DNA of 64,000 nucleotides from assembly GCA_040221095.1 (NCBI GenBank), contig JAVJVP010000013.1, forward strand, positions 124,001 through 188,000, read 5' to 3'. Under the pieces are notes generated by a model that saw nothing but the letters and a program-made list of their open reading frames with translations, searched no databases and had not been told where the DNA came from. Shown piece by piece: positions 1 through 7,989 of this stretch (its first letter is position 1; each line of letters starts with the position of its first letter). The translations under genes were made by a program, and so were the position numbers. The DNA comes from UBA1479 sp040221095. GTDB taxonomy: Bacteria; Pseudomonadota; Alphaproteobacteria; Rhodospirillales; Casp-alpha2.

Positions 1-820
1 CCATCAGCGTGGTCGGCGAGACGATCCACACCCGCCGGCGGTAGCTTTCCTCGACCACGTTGACGAAGTTGGCGTGCAGTTCCGCATAGACCGCTTCCGA
101 CGGCAGGAACATGAGGGCCGATTCCGCCGTCTCTCCGGGCACAATGTATTTTTCCGAAATCGCCACCACATGGGCCTTCACGTCCTGGGCGAAGCGGCGG
201 CCGGCGGCGATGCGCGCCGCCTCGTCCGTGCCGGCGTCGCGCAGGGCCTGATAGCTTTCCAGCGGAAACTTGGCGTCGATCACGATGGAGCCCGGCGGGT
301 TGGGCAGCTTGAGCAGGCAGTCCGCCCGCTTGCCGTTGTTCAGGGTGACCTGGAATTCATAGGCCGAGGGCGGCAGGGTTGCGGTGACCAGATCGTTCAG
401 CTGAATTTCCCCGAAGGCGCCGCGTGCCTGCTTGTTGGAAAGAATATCCTGCAACCCCACCATCTGCTGCGACAGGTCGGTCAGGTTCTTCTGCGCGTGG
501 TCGATGACGGCGAGGCGTTCGTACAGCGTCTTGAGCGACTGCCCCGTGCGTTCCGACTGCTGATGCAGGCTGTCGCCGAGCCGCTTGCCGAGGCCGTCCA
601 GGCGCTCGTTCACGGTCATCTGCGATTGCTGCAATGCACCGGACAGTTCCGCCTGCTGGCGCGACAGGGCGTCGGCCATTTCCGTGATGCGCGCCATCTG
701 CTCCAGGTTTTCCCGCCGCGCGCGCTGGGTCACTGCATAGACCCCGGCGACCAGCGCCGCCAGCAGGCCGAGACCGATGCCGAGCACGGCGCCCGTATTG
801 TCGAGAAGGTTCACATCCAT
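1..820 (-). CDS. rmuC: RmuC family DNA recombination protein (3' end cut by window)
   Basis: The N-terminal 273 residues are visible; the rest lies left of the window. A membrane anchor spans about residues 11-30, a long glutamine-rich coiled coil spans about 35-120, and the RmuC core begins near residue 128 with the SNKQARGAFGE motif, followed by IDAKFPLESY. This order is characteristic of RmuC, a PD-(D/E)XK nuclease-superfamily protein that limits recombination at inverted repeats. The cell role is from family knowledge. The ATG at 820 was chosen because the membrane anchor starts right after it. The gene is divergent from the DUF4139 gene, about 108 bases between starts. Confidence 0.93.
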   Translation of the reverse strand, partial: MDVNLLDNTGAVLGIGLGLLAALVAGVYAVTQRARRENLEQMARITEMADALSRQQAELSGALQQSQMTVNERLDGLGKRLGDSLHQQSERTGQSLKTLYERLAVIDHAQKNLTDLSQQMVGLQDILSNKQARGAFGEIQLNDLVTATLPPSAYEFQVTLNNGKRADCLLKLPNPPGSIVIDAKFPLESYQALRDAGTDEAARIAAGRRFAQDVKAHVVAISEKYIVPGETAESALMFLPSEAVYAELHANFVNVVEESYRRRVWIVSPTTLM

Positions 821-928
821 GACCTGTCGCTGCCTTGTTTCCGGCGAAATTAGAGGCCAAGCTTGACGCAACCGGGACAGGAAAACAAATAGTGAACCTG
901 TGCCCCGCCCAATCCCAAGGAGACCGCC

Positions 929-2377
929 ATGTCCCGCCCGACCCGCCGCCCCCTCGTCCTGGCTGCCGCCGCCCTGGCTTTGCCCGTCCTGGTTTTTCCG
1001 ATTCGCGGCCACGCGCAGGCGGCGACGGCGGAGCCGGAACGCGCGGCCGAGCGCGTGGTCACCGTGTTCATGGGCGGCTTCGGCCAGGTTTGGGAGCGCC
1101 GCGCCCTGACGCCCCAGGCCGGGGTGCGCGACGTGGTGCTCGACGGCATCAGCCAGCGCACGCTGGCGGAAAGTCTGCGCCTTGCCGGCGACGGCGGCGA
1201 CATCGCGGTGCAGTCCCTGTCGCTTGCCCGCAACCTGCTGACCCCCCGCAGCCTGCTGGAACGCTTCCTCGGCAAGGAGGTCGGCGTGATCAAGGTGCAT
1301 CCGACCACGGGGGAGGAGCGGGTCGAGAAGGCGACGGTGCTGTCCATTCAGAACGGCGTCGTGCTGCGCATGGGCGGGCGCATCGAAACGGGCATGCCGG
1401 GCCGGCTGGTGTTCCCCGACGACGTCGGCGGCCTGGCGGCCCGGCCCGGACTGACGGCGCGGATCAATGCGGGTGCGGGCGTGCGCGGCCTGACCCTGAC
1501 CTACATCACCGAGGGCCTGTCCTGGTCCACGGATTACACGGCGGTCGTGGCGCCGGACGGCGGGCGGATCAGCCTGTCCGGCTGGGCGTCGGTGCAGAAC
1601 GACACGGGCGTCGCCATGGACGCGGCCCGCCTGCGCCTGGTCGCGGGCGAGGTCAACCGCGCCCTGGGCGGCCCGCAGCCCATGGCCAAGGCGCCCCGCA
1701 CGATGATGATGGCCGAAGCCCGCGGCGCCGCCGCCGACGCGGCCCTGCCCGTGCGCGAGGCCCAGGGGGCGGTCCATGTCTATACCCTGCCGGGCGCCCA
1801 GACCCTGGCCCCCGGCGAGCGCAAGCAGGTGGCGCTGCTCGGCCCGGTCGAGGTGCCGGTGTCGGAAACGCTCCTGAGCCTGGGCAACCCGCAGCTGTTC
1901 GGCCCGGCCCCGGGCGACCAGGCCCCGGACCATCCCCAGGTGCGTCTCAGCTTCGACAACAAATCCCTGGTTGCGGGCGGCCTGCCCCTGCCGGGCGGCG
2001 TGGTCCGCGCCTACCGCTCAGGCGCCGACGGCCAGCCCCTGTTCGCCGGGTCCGACCGCATCGCCGACACGCCCGATGGCGGGCGGGTGGTCGTCACCCT
2101 GGGCCGCGCCTTCGACGTCACGGTCAAGCGCGAGCAGACGGCCTTCAAGCGCCTGGACGCCCAGGGCCGCAACGTCGAGGCAGCCTTCAAGATCACGGTC
2201 GTCAACGGCCGCGCCAAGCCCGCGCGGGTGCGGATCGCCGAGGTTCTGCCCGGCGACTGGACCGTTACCGAAAACTCCCTGGCCCACGAGCGGTCCGGCG
2301 ACCGGGCGCGCTGGCTGGTCGAGGTACCGGGCAAGGGTGAGCTGGTTCTGACCTACAAGGTAAGAGTTTTGCGTTAG
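929..2377 (+). CDS. DUF4139 domain exported protein
   Basis: A 482-residue protein with a signal peptide (about residues 1-31, ending in HAQA) that predicts export. The body carries the DUF4139 signature region, with YITEGLSWSTDYTA near residue 190 and a C-terminal beta-rich part ending in WLVEVPGKGELVLTYKV. DUF4139 is found in MuiA-type (mucoidy inhibitor) proteins, but this one lacks the long N-terminal coiled coil of those members. No enzymatic function is known. An AGGAGA ribosome site precedes the ATG. Its stop overlaps the stop of the convergent nupC, so the two transcripts meet end to end. Confidence 0.82.
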   Translation: MSRPTRRPLVLAAAALALPVLVFPIRGHAQAATAEPERAAERVVTVFMGGFGQVWERRALTPQAGVRDVVLDGISQRTLAESLRLAGDGGDIAVQSLSLARNLLTPRSLLERFLGKEVGVIKVHPTTGEERVEKATVLSIQNGVVLRMGGRIETGMPGRLVFPDDVGGLAARPGLTARINAGAGVRGLTLTYITEGLSWSTDYTAVVAPDGGRISLSGWASVQNDTGVAMDAARLRLVAGEVNRALGGPQPMAKAPRTMMMAEARGAAADAALPVREAQGAVHVYTLPGAQTLAPGERKQVALLGPVEVPVSETLLSLGNPQLFGPAPGDQAPDHPQVRLSFDNKSLVAGGLPLPGGVVRAYRSGADGQPLFAGSDRIADTPDGGRVVVTLGRAFDVTVKREQTAFKRLDAQGRNVEAAFKITVVNGRAKPARVRIAEVLPGDWTVTENSLAHERSGDRARWLVEVPGKGELVLTYKVRVLR

Positions 2378-3633
2378 CCGAGAACCCCGGCCATGGCCCC
2401 GGTCAGGCAGGTCGCGAGGGTGCCGGACACCATGGTCATGGGGGCGAGGCGGACGATCTCGCCCCGCCGCTCCGGCGCCATGGCGACCAGGCCGCCGATC
2501 ATGATGCCGAGGGACCCGAAATTGGCGAAGCCGGACAGGGCGTAGGCCATGATCATGCGCGTGCGGTCGGACAGAACCTCCGGCCCCATCTTGGCCATTT
2601 CCAGATAGGCGAGAAACTCGTTCAGCACGGTCTTGATGCCCATCAGGCCGCCCGCTGCCGGGGCCTCGGCCCAGGGCACGCCCATCAGCCAGACCACCGG
2701 CGCCATGACCCAGCCGAGCAGGCGTTGCAGGGTGAGGGGGGCCGCGCCCAGGTCGGGAAACAGGCCGAGCGCCAGATTGACCAGGCTGACCAGGGCGACC
2801 AGAACGATGATCATGGCGGTGATGTTGATGAGCAGCTGCACGCCCTCGCCGGTGCCGCGGGTGATCGCCTCCATCACGCCCCGGTCGGGCGAGGGGTCGA
2901 GGGGGGCGGCGGTATCGGCGGCGCCCTCGGGGGCCGGCATCATCAGCCGCGCGATCACCACGGCGGCCGAGGCGTTCATCAATGACGCGGTCAGCAGGTG
3001 GCCTGCCGGGTCGGGCAGCACGTCCTTCAGGATGGTGGCGTAAAGCACCAGCACCGTGCCGGCGATGGTCGCCATGCCCGCGGTCATGACCAGGAACAGA
3101 TCGGCCGGAGCCAGCCGCTTGAGATAGGGGCGGATCAGCAAGGGGGCCTCGACCATGCCGACGAACACGTTGGCCGCCGTCGCCACGCCGGCCGCACCGC
3201 TCAGCCCCAGGGTGCGGTTCAAGGCCCAGGCGAAGCCCCGCACCACGGCGGGCAGAATTCGCCAATAGAACAGCAGGGCCGACAGCGCGCTGATCACCAG
3301 CACCAGGGGCAGGGCCTGGAACGCCAGGATGAAGCTGGCGCCCGGAAAGCTTTCCGTGAACGGCAGGTCGCCGCCGCCGACGTAGCCGAACACCACCTTG
3401 GTGCCGTCGAGCGTCGCGTCATGCAGCGCCAGCACGGCCCGGTTGGCGGCCAGGAACAGGGCCTGGGCGGGCGGGAAGTTGAGCAGCACCAGGGCGATCG
3501 CCGCCTGCAGGGCGAGCCCGGCCAGGACGACGCGCAGCGGGAAGGCCCGCTTGAAGCCCCCCTGCCACAGTCCCCCAAGTCCCCAGGCCAGGCCGACGAA
3601 GCCGGCCAGGCCGATGATGCTCTGCCAAATCAT
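2374..3633 (-). CDS. nupC: Concentrative nucleoside transporter (NupC/CNT family)
   Basis: A 419-residue polytopic inner-membrane protein with about ten hydrophobic segments. The family-typical motifs are NVFVGMVEAPLLIRPYL in the middle and GFANFGSLGIMIGGL near the end, which form the nucleoside and cation sites in CNT transporters. It should import nucleosides with a proton or sodium ion. The start at 3633 (MIWQSIIGL) is preferred over an in-frame start 27 codons upstream, because the family begins directly with the first membrane helix. It overlaps the DUF4139 gene tail to tail by four bases. Confidence 0.92.
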   Translation of the reverse strand: MIWQSIIGLAGFVGLAWGLGGLWQGGFKRAFPLRVVLAGLALQAAIALVLLNFPPAQALFLAANRAVLALHDATLDGTKVVFGYVGGGDLPFTESFPGASFILAFQALPLVLVISALSALLFYWRILPAVVRGFAWALNRTLGLSGAAGVATAANVFVGMVEAPLLIRPYLKRLAPADLFLVMTAGMATIAGTVLVLYATILKDVLPDPAGHLLTASLMNASAAVVIARLMMPAPEGAADTAAPLDPSPDRGVMEAITRGTGEGVQLLINITAMIIVLVALVSLVNLALGLFPDLGAAPLTLQRLLGWVMAPVVWLMGVPWAEAPAAGGLMGIKTVLNEFLAYLEMAKMGPEVLSDRTRMIMAYALSGFANFGSLGIMIGGLVAMAPERRGEIVRLAPMTMVSGTLATCLTGAMAGVLG

Positions 3634-3761
3634 TGCGGGGGTGAGACTAACCCCATCGCCGGATAGGGCAAGCGGGAATGGCGCTAACCCTTGACCCTCG
3701 GCGCGGAAGGCCATATCTGGGGGGAATTCCCCGCTCCAGAGACTTGGGTTAAGCTGCCGTC

Positions 3762-4289
3762 ATGTCCGTGCTTGAAATCATCGTCGCCCCCGATCCGCGC
3801 CTGAAGCGCCGGGCCGAACCCGTCGCGAAGGTCGACGACGCGGTGCGCAAGATCATGGACGATATGCTCGACACCATGTATGCCGCCAACGGCATCGGTC
3901 TGGCCGGGCCGCAGGTCGGCATTCTGAAACGCATCATCGTGGTCGACGTGGCGCGCGACGGCGACGGCCGCCAGCCCATGCAGATGGCCAACCCGGAAGT
4001 GATTTGGGAAAGCGACGACGAACGCCATTACGAGGAAGGCTGCCTGTCCCTGCCCGACCATTTCGCCGAGGTGGTGCGGCCCGAGGCGGTCAAGGTCCGC
4101 TATCTCGACCGCGACAACGAAATCCGCACCATCGACGCCGACGACATCCTGGCGACCTGCATCCAGCACGAGATCGACCACCTGGACGGCGTGCTGTTCG
4201 TCGACCACATCTCGTCCCTCAAGCGCAACATGATCATCAAGAAGCTGCAGAAGCTGAAAAAGCAGCAGGCGGAAGAGGCCACGGCCTGA
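3762..4289 (+). CDS. def: Peptide deformylase
   Basis: A 175-residue cytoplasmic metalloenzyme that removes the formyl group from the N-terminal methionine of new proteins. All three catalytic motifs are intact: GIGLAGPQ at 44-51, EEGCLSLP at 91-98 with metal ligand Cys94, and HEIDHLDG at 136-143 with His136, Glu137 and His140. Length is normal for bacterial type I enzymes. In many alphaproteobacteria def is directly followed by fmt, which does the opposite reaction on initiator tRNA. Here the two are separated by higBA. Confidence 0.97.
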   Translation: MSVLEIIVAPDPRLKRRAEPVAKVDDAVRKIMDDMLDTMYAANGIGLAGPQVGILKRIIVVDVARDGDGRQPMQMANPEVIWESDDERHYEEGCLSLPDHFAEVVRPEAVKVRYLDRDNEIRTIDADDILATCIQHEIDHLDGVLFVDHISSLKRNMIIKKLQKLKKQQAEEATA

Positions 4290-4315
4290 GTCCCTGCCGG
4301 GCCGCCCGGAAATTA

Positions 4316-4346
4316 ATACGCTTTACGTATAACGCAAGGCGTTATA
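4316..4346. promoter_or_regulatory. Two overlapping inverted repeats upstream of higB, probable HigA operator
   Basis: In the 67 bases between def and higB there are two inverted repeats. TATAACGC-AAG-GCGTTATA (4328-4346) is perfect, and ATACG-CTTTA-CGTAT (4316-4330) overlaps it by three bases. The TTATAT stretch at 4342-4347 could be a -10 box inside the second repeat. Antitoxins of the HigA family usually bind such palindromes to repress their own operon. Binding here is inferred from position and symmetry only. Confidence 0.6.
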
Positions 4347-4356
4347 TTTTGTTCAG

Positions 4357-4638
4357 GTGATCAAGACCCTCGCATGTCCGAAGACGGAAGCCTTCTATGT
4401 TCGGGGGGCGCCGTTTGCCATGATCCGGCGCATCGCCGACGTCGCCCGGCGCAAGCTCAGAATGCTGGATGCGGCGCACGAGGTTCTGGATTTACGGGCG
4501 CCGCCCGGCAATCGCCTGGAAAAGCTCAAGGGCGACCGGGCCGGCCAGTACAGCATTCGGATCAACGATCAATACCGCGTCTGCTTTATCTGGCGCGGCG
4601 GCCATGCCCATAACGTCGAAATAACCGATTACCACTAG
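4357..4638 (+). CDS. higB: HigB-type toxin (RelE superfamily mRNA interferase)
   Basis: A 93-residue basic protein with the HigB/plasmid-maintenance-killer pattern: MIKTLACPKTEAFY at the start, LDLRAPPGNRLEKLKGDRAG in the middle, and QYSIRINDQYRVCFIW leading to NVEITDYH at the end. Family members cut mRNA on translating ribosomes. The start is a GTG at 4357 just downstream of the palindromic operator. The antitoxin gene follows ten bases after the stop, toxin first, which is the usual order for higBA. No truncation or frameshift is seen. Confidence 0.92.
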   Translation: MIKTLACPKTEAFYVRGAPFAMIRRIADVARRKLRMLDAAHEVLDLRAPPGNRLEKLKGDRAGQYSIRINDQYRVCFIWRGGHAHNVEITDYH

Positions 4639-4647
4639 GAGATGACC

Positions 4648-4926
4648 ATGTCCGTCCACCCCGGTGAAATCCTGCGCGAGGAATTCCTTGTTCCGCTCGA
4701 CATCAGCGCCAACAAGCTGGCCACGGCCATTCGCGTGCCGGCGACCAGGATCGGCGCCATCGTCAACGAACAGCGCGGGATCACCGGCGATACCGCCCTG
4801 CGGCTGGCCAAATTCTTCGACACCACGCCGCAATTCTGGATGAACCTGCAAAGCCTTTACGAGATCGAGATCGCCCGCGATCAGCATGGCGCGGAAATCG
4901 ACCGTGACGTGCGGCGGCGAGCCTGA
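4648..4926 (+). CDS. higA: HigA-type antitoxin, HTH/XRE family
   Basis: A 92-residue DNA-binding antitoxin. It shows the family opening HPGEILREEFLVPLDIS, a helix-turn-helix around LATAIRVPATRIGAIVNEQR, and the HigA-typical LAKFFDTTPQFWMNLQ. It should neutralise HigB and repress the operon. Two in-frame ATGs occur. The second (4648) is chosen because AGGAG at 4637-4641 sits six bases in front of it and abuts the first one. The TGA stop shares one base with the ATG of fmt, so antitoxin and fmt are probably translated in a coupled way. Confidence 0.92.
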   Translation: MSVHPGEILREEFLVPLDISANKLATAIRVPATRIGAIVNEQRGITGDTALRLAKFFDTTPQFWMNLQSLYEIEIARDQHGAEIDRDVRRRA

Positions 4927-5873
4927 TGGCTTCGTCCGCGCCGGGCCAGGCGGCCCTCGACCTCATCTTCATGGGTTCGCCCGATTTCTCGATCCCGGCG
5001 CTTCAGGCGCTGCTGGACGCGGGGCATCGTGTGAAGTGCGTCTATGCCCAGCCGCCGCGCCCGGCCAACCGGGGCCACAAGGAAACGCCCTGCCCGGTTC
5101 ATGCCTTCGCGCTGGAAAAGGGCCTTGCCGTGCGCACGCCGAAAAGCCTGAAGTATCCGGCGGAACAGGCGGTCTTCGCGGCGCTCAAGGCCGATGCGGC
5201 CGTGGTCGTCGCCTATGGCCTGATTCTGCCCCAGGCGGTTCTGGAGGCACCCCGTCTGGGGTGCCTGAACATCCATGCCTCGTTGCTGCCGCGCTGGCGC
5301 GGGGCGGCACCGATCCAGCGGGCGATCCAGGCGGGCGATACGGAAACGGGCGTGACCATCATGCAGATGGACGCGGGCCTCGACACCGGCGCCATGCTGC
5401 TGACCGGCAAACTGCCGATCACCGAGACGACCACGGCGGGGGCGCTGCACGACGACCTTTCGGCGCTGGGGTCGAAGCTGATCGTGACGGCGCTGGAAGG
5501 ATTGCAGGCGGGCAGGCTCGACGCGACGCCGCAGCCCGAAGCCGGGGTGACCTATGCGGCCAAGCTGGACAAGGCGGAAGGGCGGCTCGACTGGACCAAA
5601 CCGGCGGCCGAACTCGCCCGCACCGTGCGCGCCTTCACCCCCTGGCCGGGGACCTGGTTCGAGGCGGGCAAGGAGCGCGTCAAGGTGCTGGCCGCGGAGG
5701 CCGTCGACGGCGTGGTAAGTGCGGCGCCGGGCACGGTGCTGGACGACCGGGCGACCATCCAATGCGGCGAGGGCGCCCTGCGTCCGACGCGGATGCAGCG
5801 CCCCGGCAAGGGAGCCATGGACGCCGGCGATTTTCTGCGCGGCTTCGATCTTCCCAAAGGTACGCGGGTCTAG
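4926..5873 (+). CDS. fmt: Methionyl-tRNA formyltransferase
   Basis: A 315-residue enzyme that formylates Met-tRNA(fMet) using 10-formyltetrahydrofolate. The catalytic signature LNIHASLLPRWRGAAPIQRA is intact with Asn115 and His117, and the catalytic Asp lies in DAGLDTG near residue 153. The C-terminal OB-like domain is present and the length is normal. The start ATG overlaps the higA stop (TGATG). No good ribosome site of its own is visible, which suggests reinitiation from higA. The gene ends directly against the convergent DsbA-like gene, with no spacer. Confidence 0.96.
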   Translation: MASSAPGQAALDLIFMGSPDFSIPALQALLDAGHRVKCVYAQPPRPANRGHKETPCPVHAFALEKGLAVRTPKSLKYPAEQAVFAALKADAAVVVAYGLILPQAVLEAPRLGCLNIHASLLPRWRGAAPIQRAIQAGDTETGVTIMQMDAGLDTGAMLLTGKLPITETTTAGALHDDLSALGSKLIVTALEGLQAGRLDATPQPEAGVTYAAKLDKAEGRLDWTKPAAELARTVRAFTPWPGTWFEAGKERVKVLAAEAVDGVVSAAPGTVLDDRATIQCGEGALRPTRMQRPGKGAMDAGDFLRGFDLPKGTRV

Positions 5874-6509
5874 CTAGGCCCGTTTCTGCGCCCCCGCGGC
5901 CTGGGCGAGCTGTTCCAGGCCTTCCAGGGGCTGGGCACCGACCAGTCCGTGCAGCTGGCCGTCGGGGCCGGCGACGACGAAGGTCGGTACGCCGGTGACG
6001 CCGTATTGGTGGGACTTGGCCCAGTCGGCGTCGACGGCGTCCTTGAAGGTCCGGTCTTCGATCACCTTGCGCGCTTCGTCCACGTTCATGCCGGCGGACT
6101 TGACGACGTCCAGAATCACCTCGACATCGCCGATGTTGCGCCGGTCGACGAAATAGGCCGCGAAGAACTTGTCGTGGATGGCGTCGCCGCCGTCCTGGGT
6201 TTCCGCCCATTTGCCGACTTCCTGGGCCAGACGCGAATTGTAGGTATGGCTGCGGTCGTTGAAGGGCAGTCCCTCGGCCTGCATCAGGCCCTGCATGCGG
6301 GCGTTCTTTTGCGCGATTTCCTCGGGCCCCGTGCCGAACATGTCCTGGAGCGTGCGGCCCTCGGCCGGGGTTTCCGGATGCAGGGGGAAATGCACCAACT
6401 TGATGGTGACCTCGTAGCTGTCCTTCAACTGCTTGACCCGGTTGTCGCCCAGGTAGCACCAGGGGCAGACGTAATCGGAGAAGACTTCCAGGGTGATCGG
6501 ATCGGCCAT
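5874..6509 (-). CDS. DsbA-family oxidoreductase, FrnE-like
   Basis: A 211-residue thioredoxin-fold protein with no signal peptide, so probably cytoplasmic. The redox motif CPWC is at residues 15-18, after EVFSDYV, and the cis-proline loop is TGVPTFVV near residue 175. Between them lies the all-helical insertion typical of the 2-hydroxychromene isomerase/FrnE branch. FrnE-like proteins are linked to disulfide chemistry and oxidative-stress tolerance; the substrate is unknown. It faces fmt tail to tail. Confidence 0.9.
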   Translation of the reverse strand: MADPITLEVFSDYVCPWCYLGDNRVKQLKDSYEVTIKLVHFPLHPETPAEGRTLQDMFGTGPEEIAQKNARMQGLMQAEGLPFNDRSHTYNSRLAQEVGKWAETQDGGDAIHDKFFAAYFVDRRNIGDVEVILDVVKSAGMNVDEARKVIEDRTFKDAVDADWAKSHQYGVTGVPTFVVAGPDGQLHGLVGAQPLEGLEQLAQAAGAQKRA

Positions 6510-6573
6510 CGGGGGTATTCCTTGTCCTGCGGATGTGACCTCAATTTAGGGCCCCCATGCCGGATTTCAAACC

Positions 6574-6843
6574 ATGAACGGAGCAAAAGGCTGTTACGTC
6601 TACGTGCTGGGCGCCGGGGACGGCGGTACGGCCCGCACCTATGTCGGCTGGTCGACGGACGTGGCGGCCCGGCTTGCGGCTCATAATTCGGGCAAGGGGG
6701 CGAAGTCGACGCGGGGCCGCGCATGGCGGGTGTTGTATGTGGAGCGCTACCGCACGCGGGGCGAGGCGATGTCCCGGGAATGGCACCTGAAGCGCGACCG
6801 GAAATTCCGCCGCGCCTTGGTGGAGGGTGTGATCCCGGAATGA
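6574..6843 (+). CDS. GIY-YIG domain protein (YhbQ-like, UPF0213)
   Basis: An 89-residue protein made of a single GIY-YIG nuclease domain. The two strands are VYVL and TYVG. They are followed by the conserved helix segment ARLAAHNSGKGAKSTRGR and the catalytic-type glutamate in GEAMSREWHLK. Stand-alone members of this family have weak or unknown nuclease activity and no settled role. It is divergent from the DsbA-like gene. The start is the first ATG of the domain. Confidence 0.88.
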   Translation: MNGAKGCYVYVLGAGDGGTARTYVGWSTDVAARLAAHNSGKGAKSTRGRAWRVLYVERYRTRGEAMSREWHLKRDRKFRRALVEGVIPE

Positions 6844-6862
6844 CCGGGATCGCGGGGGCAGA

Positions 6863-7054
6863 TTAAATCAGCCGGATATCGGCGCGGCCGCCGTAGCTGC
6901 CTTCGATCAGAAAAGTGGCGTGGCGCACCATGTCCGCACCCTCGTGGCGGCGGATAAGGAAGGCGTCGCGGCCCGGCACCGAGGCCGGGGCGGGGGAATG
7001 GCTGACGAAGTTGTGCAGGCCATAGGTGATGAGAAAGGTTTGTTCGGTCGTCAT
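6863..7054 (-). CDS. Small hypothetical protein
   Basis: A 63-residue protein I do not recognise. It has no signal peptide or membrane segment. The chain mixes aromatic and basic residues, with ITYGLHNF near the start and FLIEGSYGGRADIRLI at the end. It looks real because TAGGA precedes the ATG with a six-base spacing and codon use matches neighbouring genes. It ends 19 bases from the convergent GIY-YIG gene. Confidence 0.55.
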   Translation of the reverse strand: MTTEQTFLITYGLHNFVSHSPAPASVPGRDAFLIRRHEGADMVRHATFLIEGSYGGRADIRLI

Positions 7055-7189
7055 GAAAATTCCTAGTGGGGGATTGGCCGGGCGCGCTGCGCAGGGCGAA
7101 GGCCCCGGCGCGGGCCGGTGATGATTGGTCTTCGTATGGGGAGATGGACCCGCTGGGCGGCGCCGTGGGGCGGCCGCTCCCTGACGGAG

Positions 7190-7360
7190 TTATTCGGAGG
7201 ATGTGGTTCCGAGCGGCGCGGAAGCAGCGGCCGGCTGGTCGGCATCATCAGATGTACCGCCCTTTGCGGCTTCTTTCGCGGCGGCGCGTTCGGCCTTCTT
7301 GGCGGCCTTCTGGCGTTCACGTTCTTTGCGTTCGAAATCGTAATTTGGCTTGCGGGCCAT
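7190..7360 (-). CDS. Lys/Ala/Glu-rich microprotein (56 residues)
   Basis: A 56-residue protein that starts MARKPNYDFERKERERQK, followed by an Ala/Lys/Glu-rich charged helix and a short Ser/Thr/Ala tail. The same opening recurs, as I recall, in unannotated microproteins of many alphaproteobacteria, which supports it being a real gene; a database search would confirm. A GGAGAGACAAAG ribosome site precedes the ATG. The helix is strongly amphipathic and charged, so nucleic acid or ribosome association is possible, but no function is known. It follows the cold-shock gene on the same strand. Confidence 0.72.
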   Translation of the reverse strand: MARKPNYDFERKERERQKAAKKAERAAAKEAAKGGTSDDADQPAAASAPLGTTSSE

Positions 7361-7422
7361 CTTTGTCTCTCCGGATGGAAACGGATCAGAATGCCCTTGC
7401 GGGCCGCCGACGAAACCAGGGC

Positions 7423-7456
7423 CGGGAAAGGGTCGGCCGAAGCGGACCCCTTCCCG
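7423..7456 (-). terminator. GC-rich hairpin downstream of the cold-shock gene
   Basis: Arms at 7423-7434 and 7445-7456 pair at 11 of 12 positions around a ten-base loop, 20 bases past the csp stop. The minus-strand RNA has no clear U tract after the stem, so this may be a weak terminator or a 3' stabilising hairpin. Confidence 0.4.
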
Positions 7457-7475
7457 TAACCCGGCGTCGTTCTGA

Positions 7476-7685
7476 TTAGTCGGCGATCGACAAATTCTCA
7501 GCGGCAGTCTTGCCGTTCTGGCCGGCGGTCAGGTCGTAGGTGACCTTCTGGCCTTCCTTGAGGGTGCTCAGGCCGGCGCGCTCGACGGCGGAAATGTGCA
7601 CGAAGGCATCCTTGGAACCGTCTTCCGGTTCGATGAAGCCATAGCCTTTGTCGGCGTTGAAAAACTTAACGGTACCTGTGGTCAT
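7476..7685 (-). CDS. Cold-shock domain protein (CspA family)
   Basis: A 69-residue single OB-fold nucleic-acid chaperone. The RNP1 motif KGYGFIEPEDG and RNP2 motif DAFVHISAVE are intact, with GTVKFF opening the first strand. Family members bind single-stranded RNA or DNA and melt secondary structure, in cold or stationary phase. Several paralogues are usual per genome, so the exact name is not assigned. AGAGGA lies eight bases before the ATG. A promoter can be placed about 145 bases upstream, giving the long leader typical of cold-shock mRNAs. Confidence 0.96.
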   Translation of the reverse strand: MTTGTVKFFNADKGYGFIEPEDGSKDAFVHISAVERAGLSTLKEGQKVTYDLTAGQNGKTAAENLSIAD

Positions 7686-7989
7686 TTTTAATGTCCTCTA
7701 ACAGGAGTATGGGTGCCGTACGACGCCTCATGCGCCGAACAGCTGGGATAACGCTCGCATTGTCAGGGGATCACGAAGATGACCGGCGGACCGGTATTTC
7801 ATATCACGAAAACAAAATGCAACTCGCTGGGTCGGAACCATAAGGGCATGGATACGCGAAGTCAAACAGTTAAAATAATCCGCCCGTTTGTTCGGATAAA
7901 TTATTCAGGCATTTCAGATGCATGGTTCTGAAATAATAAAATAAAGATATGAAAAATAACTGGTGTTCGGAAATACAACCCGGACTTTT
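7686..7989. other. 304-base gene-free stretch: csp leader and AT-rich promoter region
   Basis: No coding frame is convincing here. The csp-proximal half (7686 to about 7830) is probably the long 5' leader of csp. The distal half is much richer in A+T than the surroundings and carries a perfect seven-base inverted repeat (ATTTCAG at 7911-7917, CTGAAAT at 7928-7934) and a five-base one (ATCCG 7878-7882, CGGAT 7893-7897). The LLM oxidoreductase gene ends at its right border on the same strand. Confidence 0.5.
7837..7865 (-). promoter_or_regulatory. Probable sigma-70 promoter of the cold-shock gene
   Basis: Read on the minus strand, TTGACT (7865-7860) and TATGGT (7842-7837) are separated by 17 bases. 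Transcription would start near 7830, leaving a leader of about 145 bases before the csp ATG. Long leaders that refold with temperature are known for cold-shock mRNAs. Confidence 0.55.

Noticed and set aside
7911..7934. Hairpin ATTTCAG/CTGAAAT as terminator of the LLM oxidoreductase gene
   Set aside because: The stem is AT-rich with only seven pairs and no T tract follows on the minus strand.
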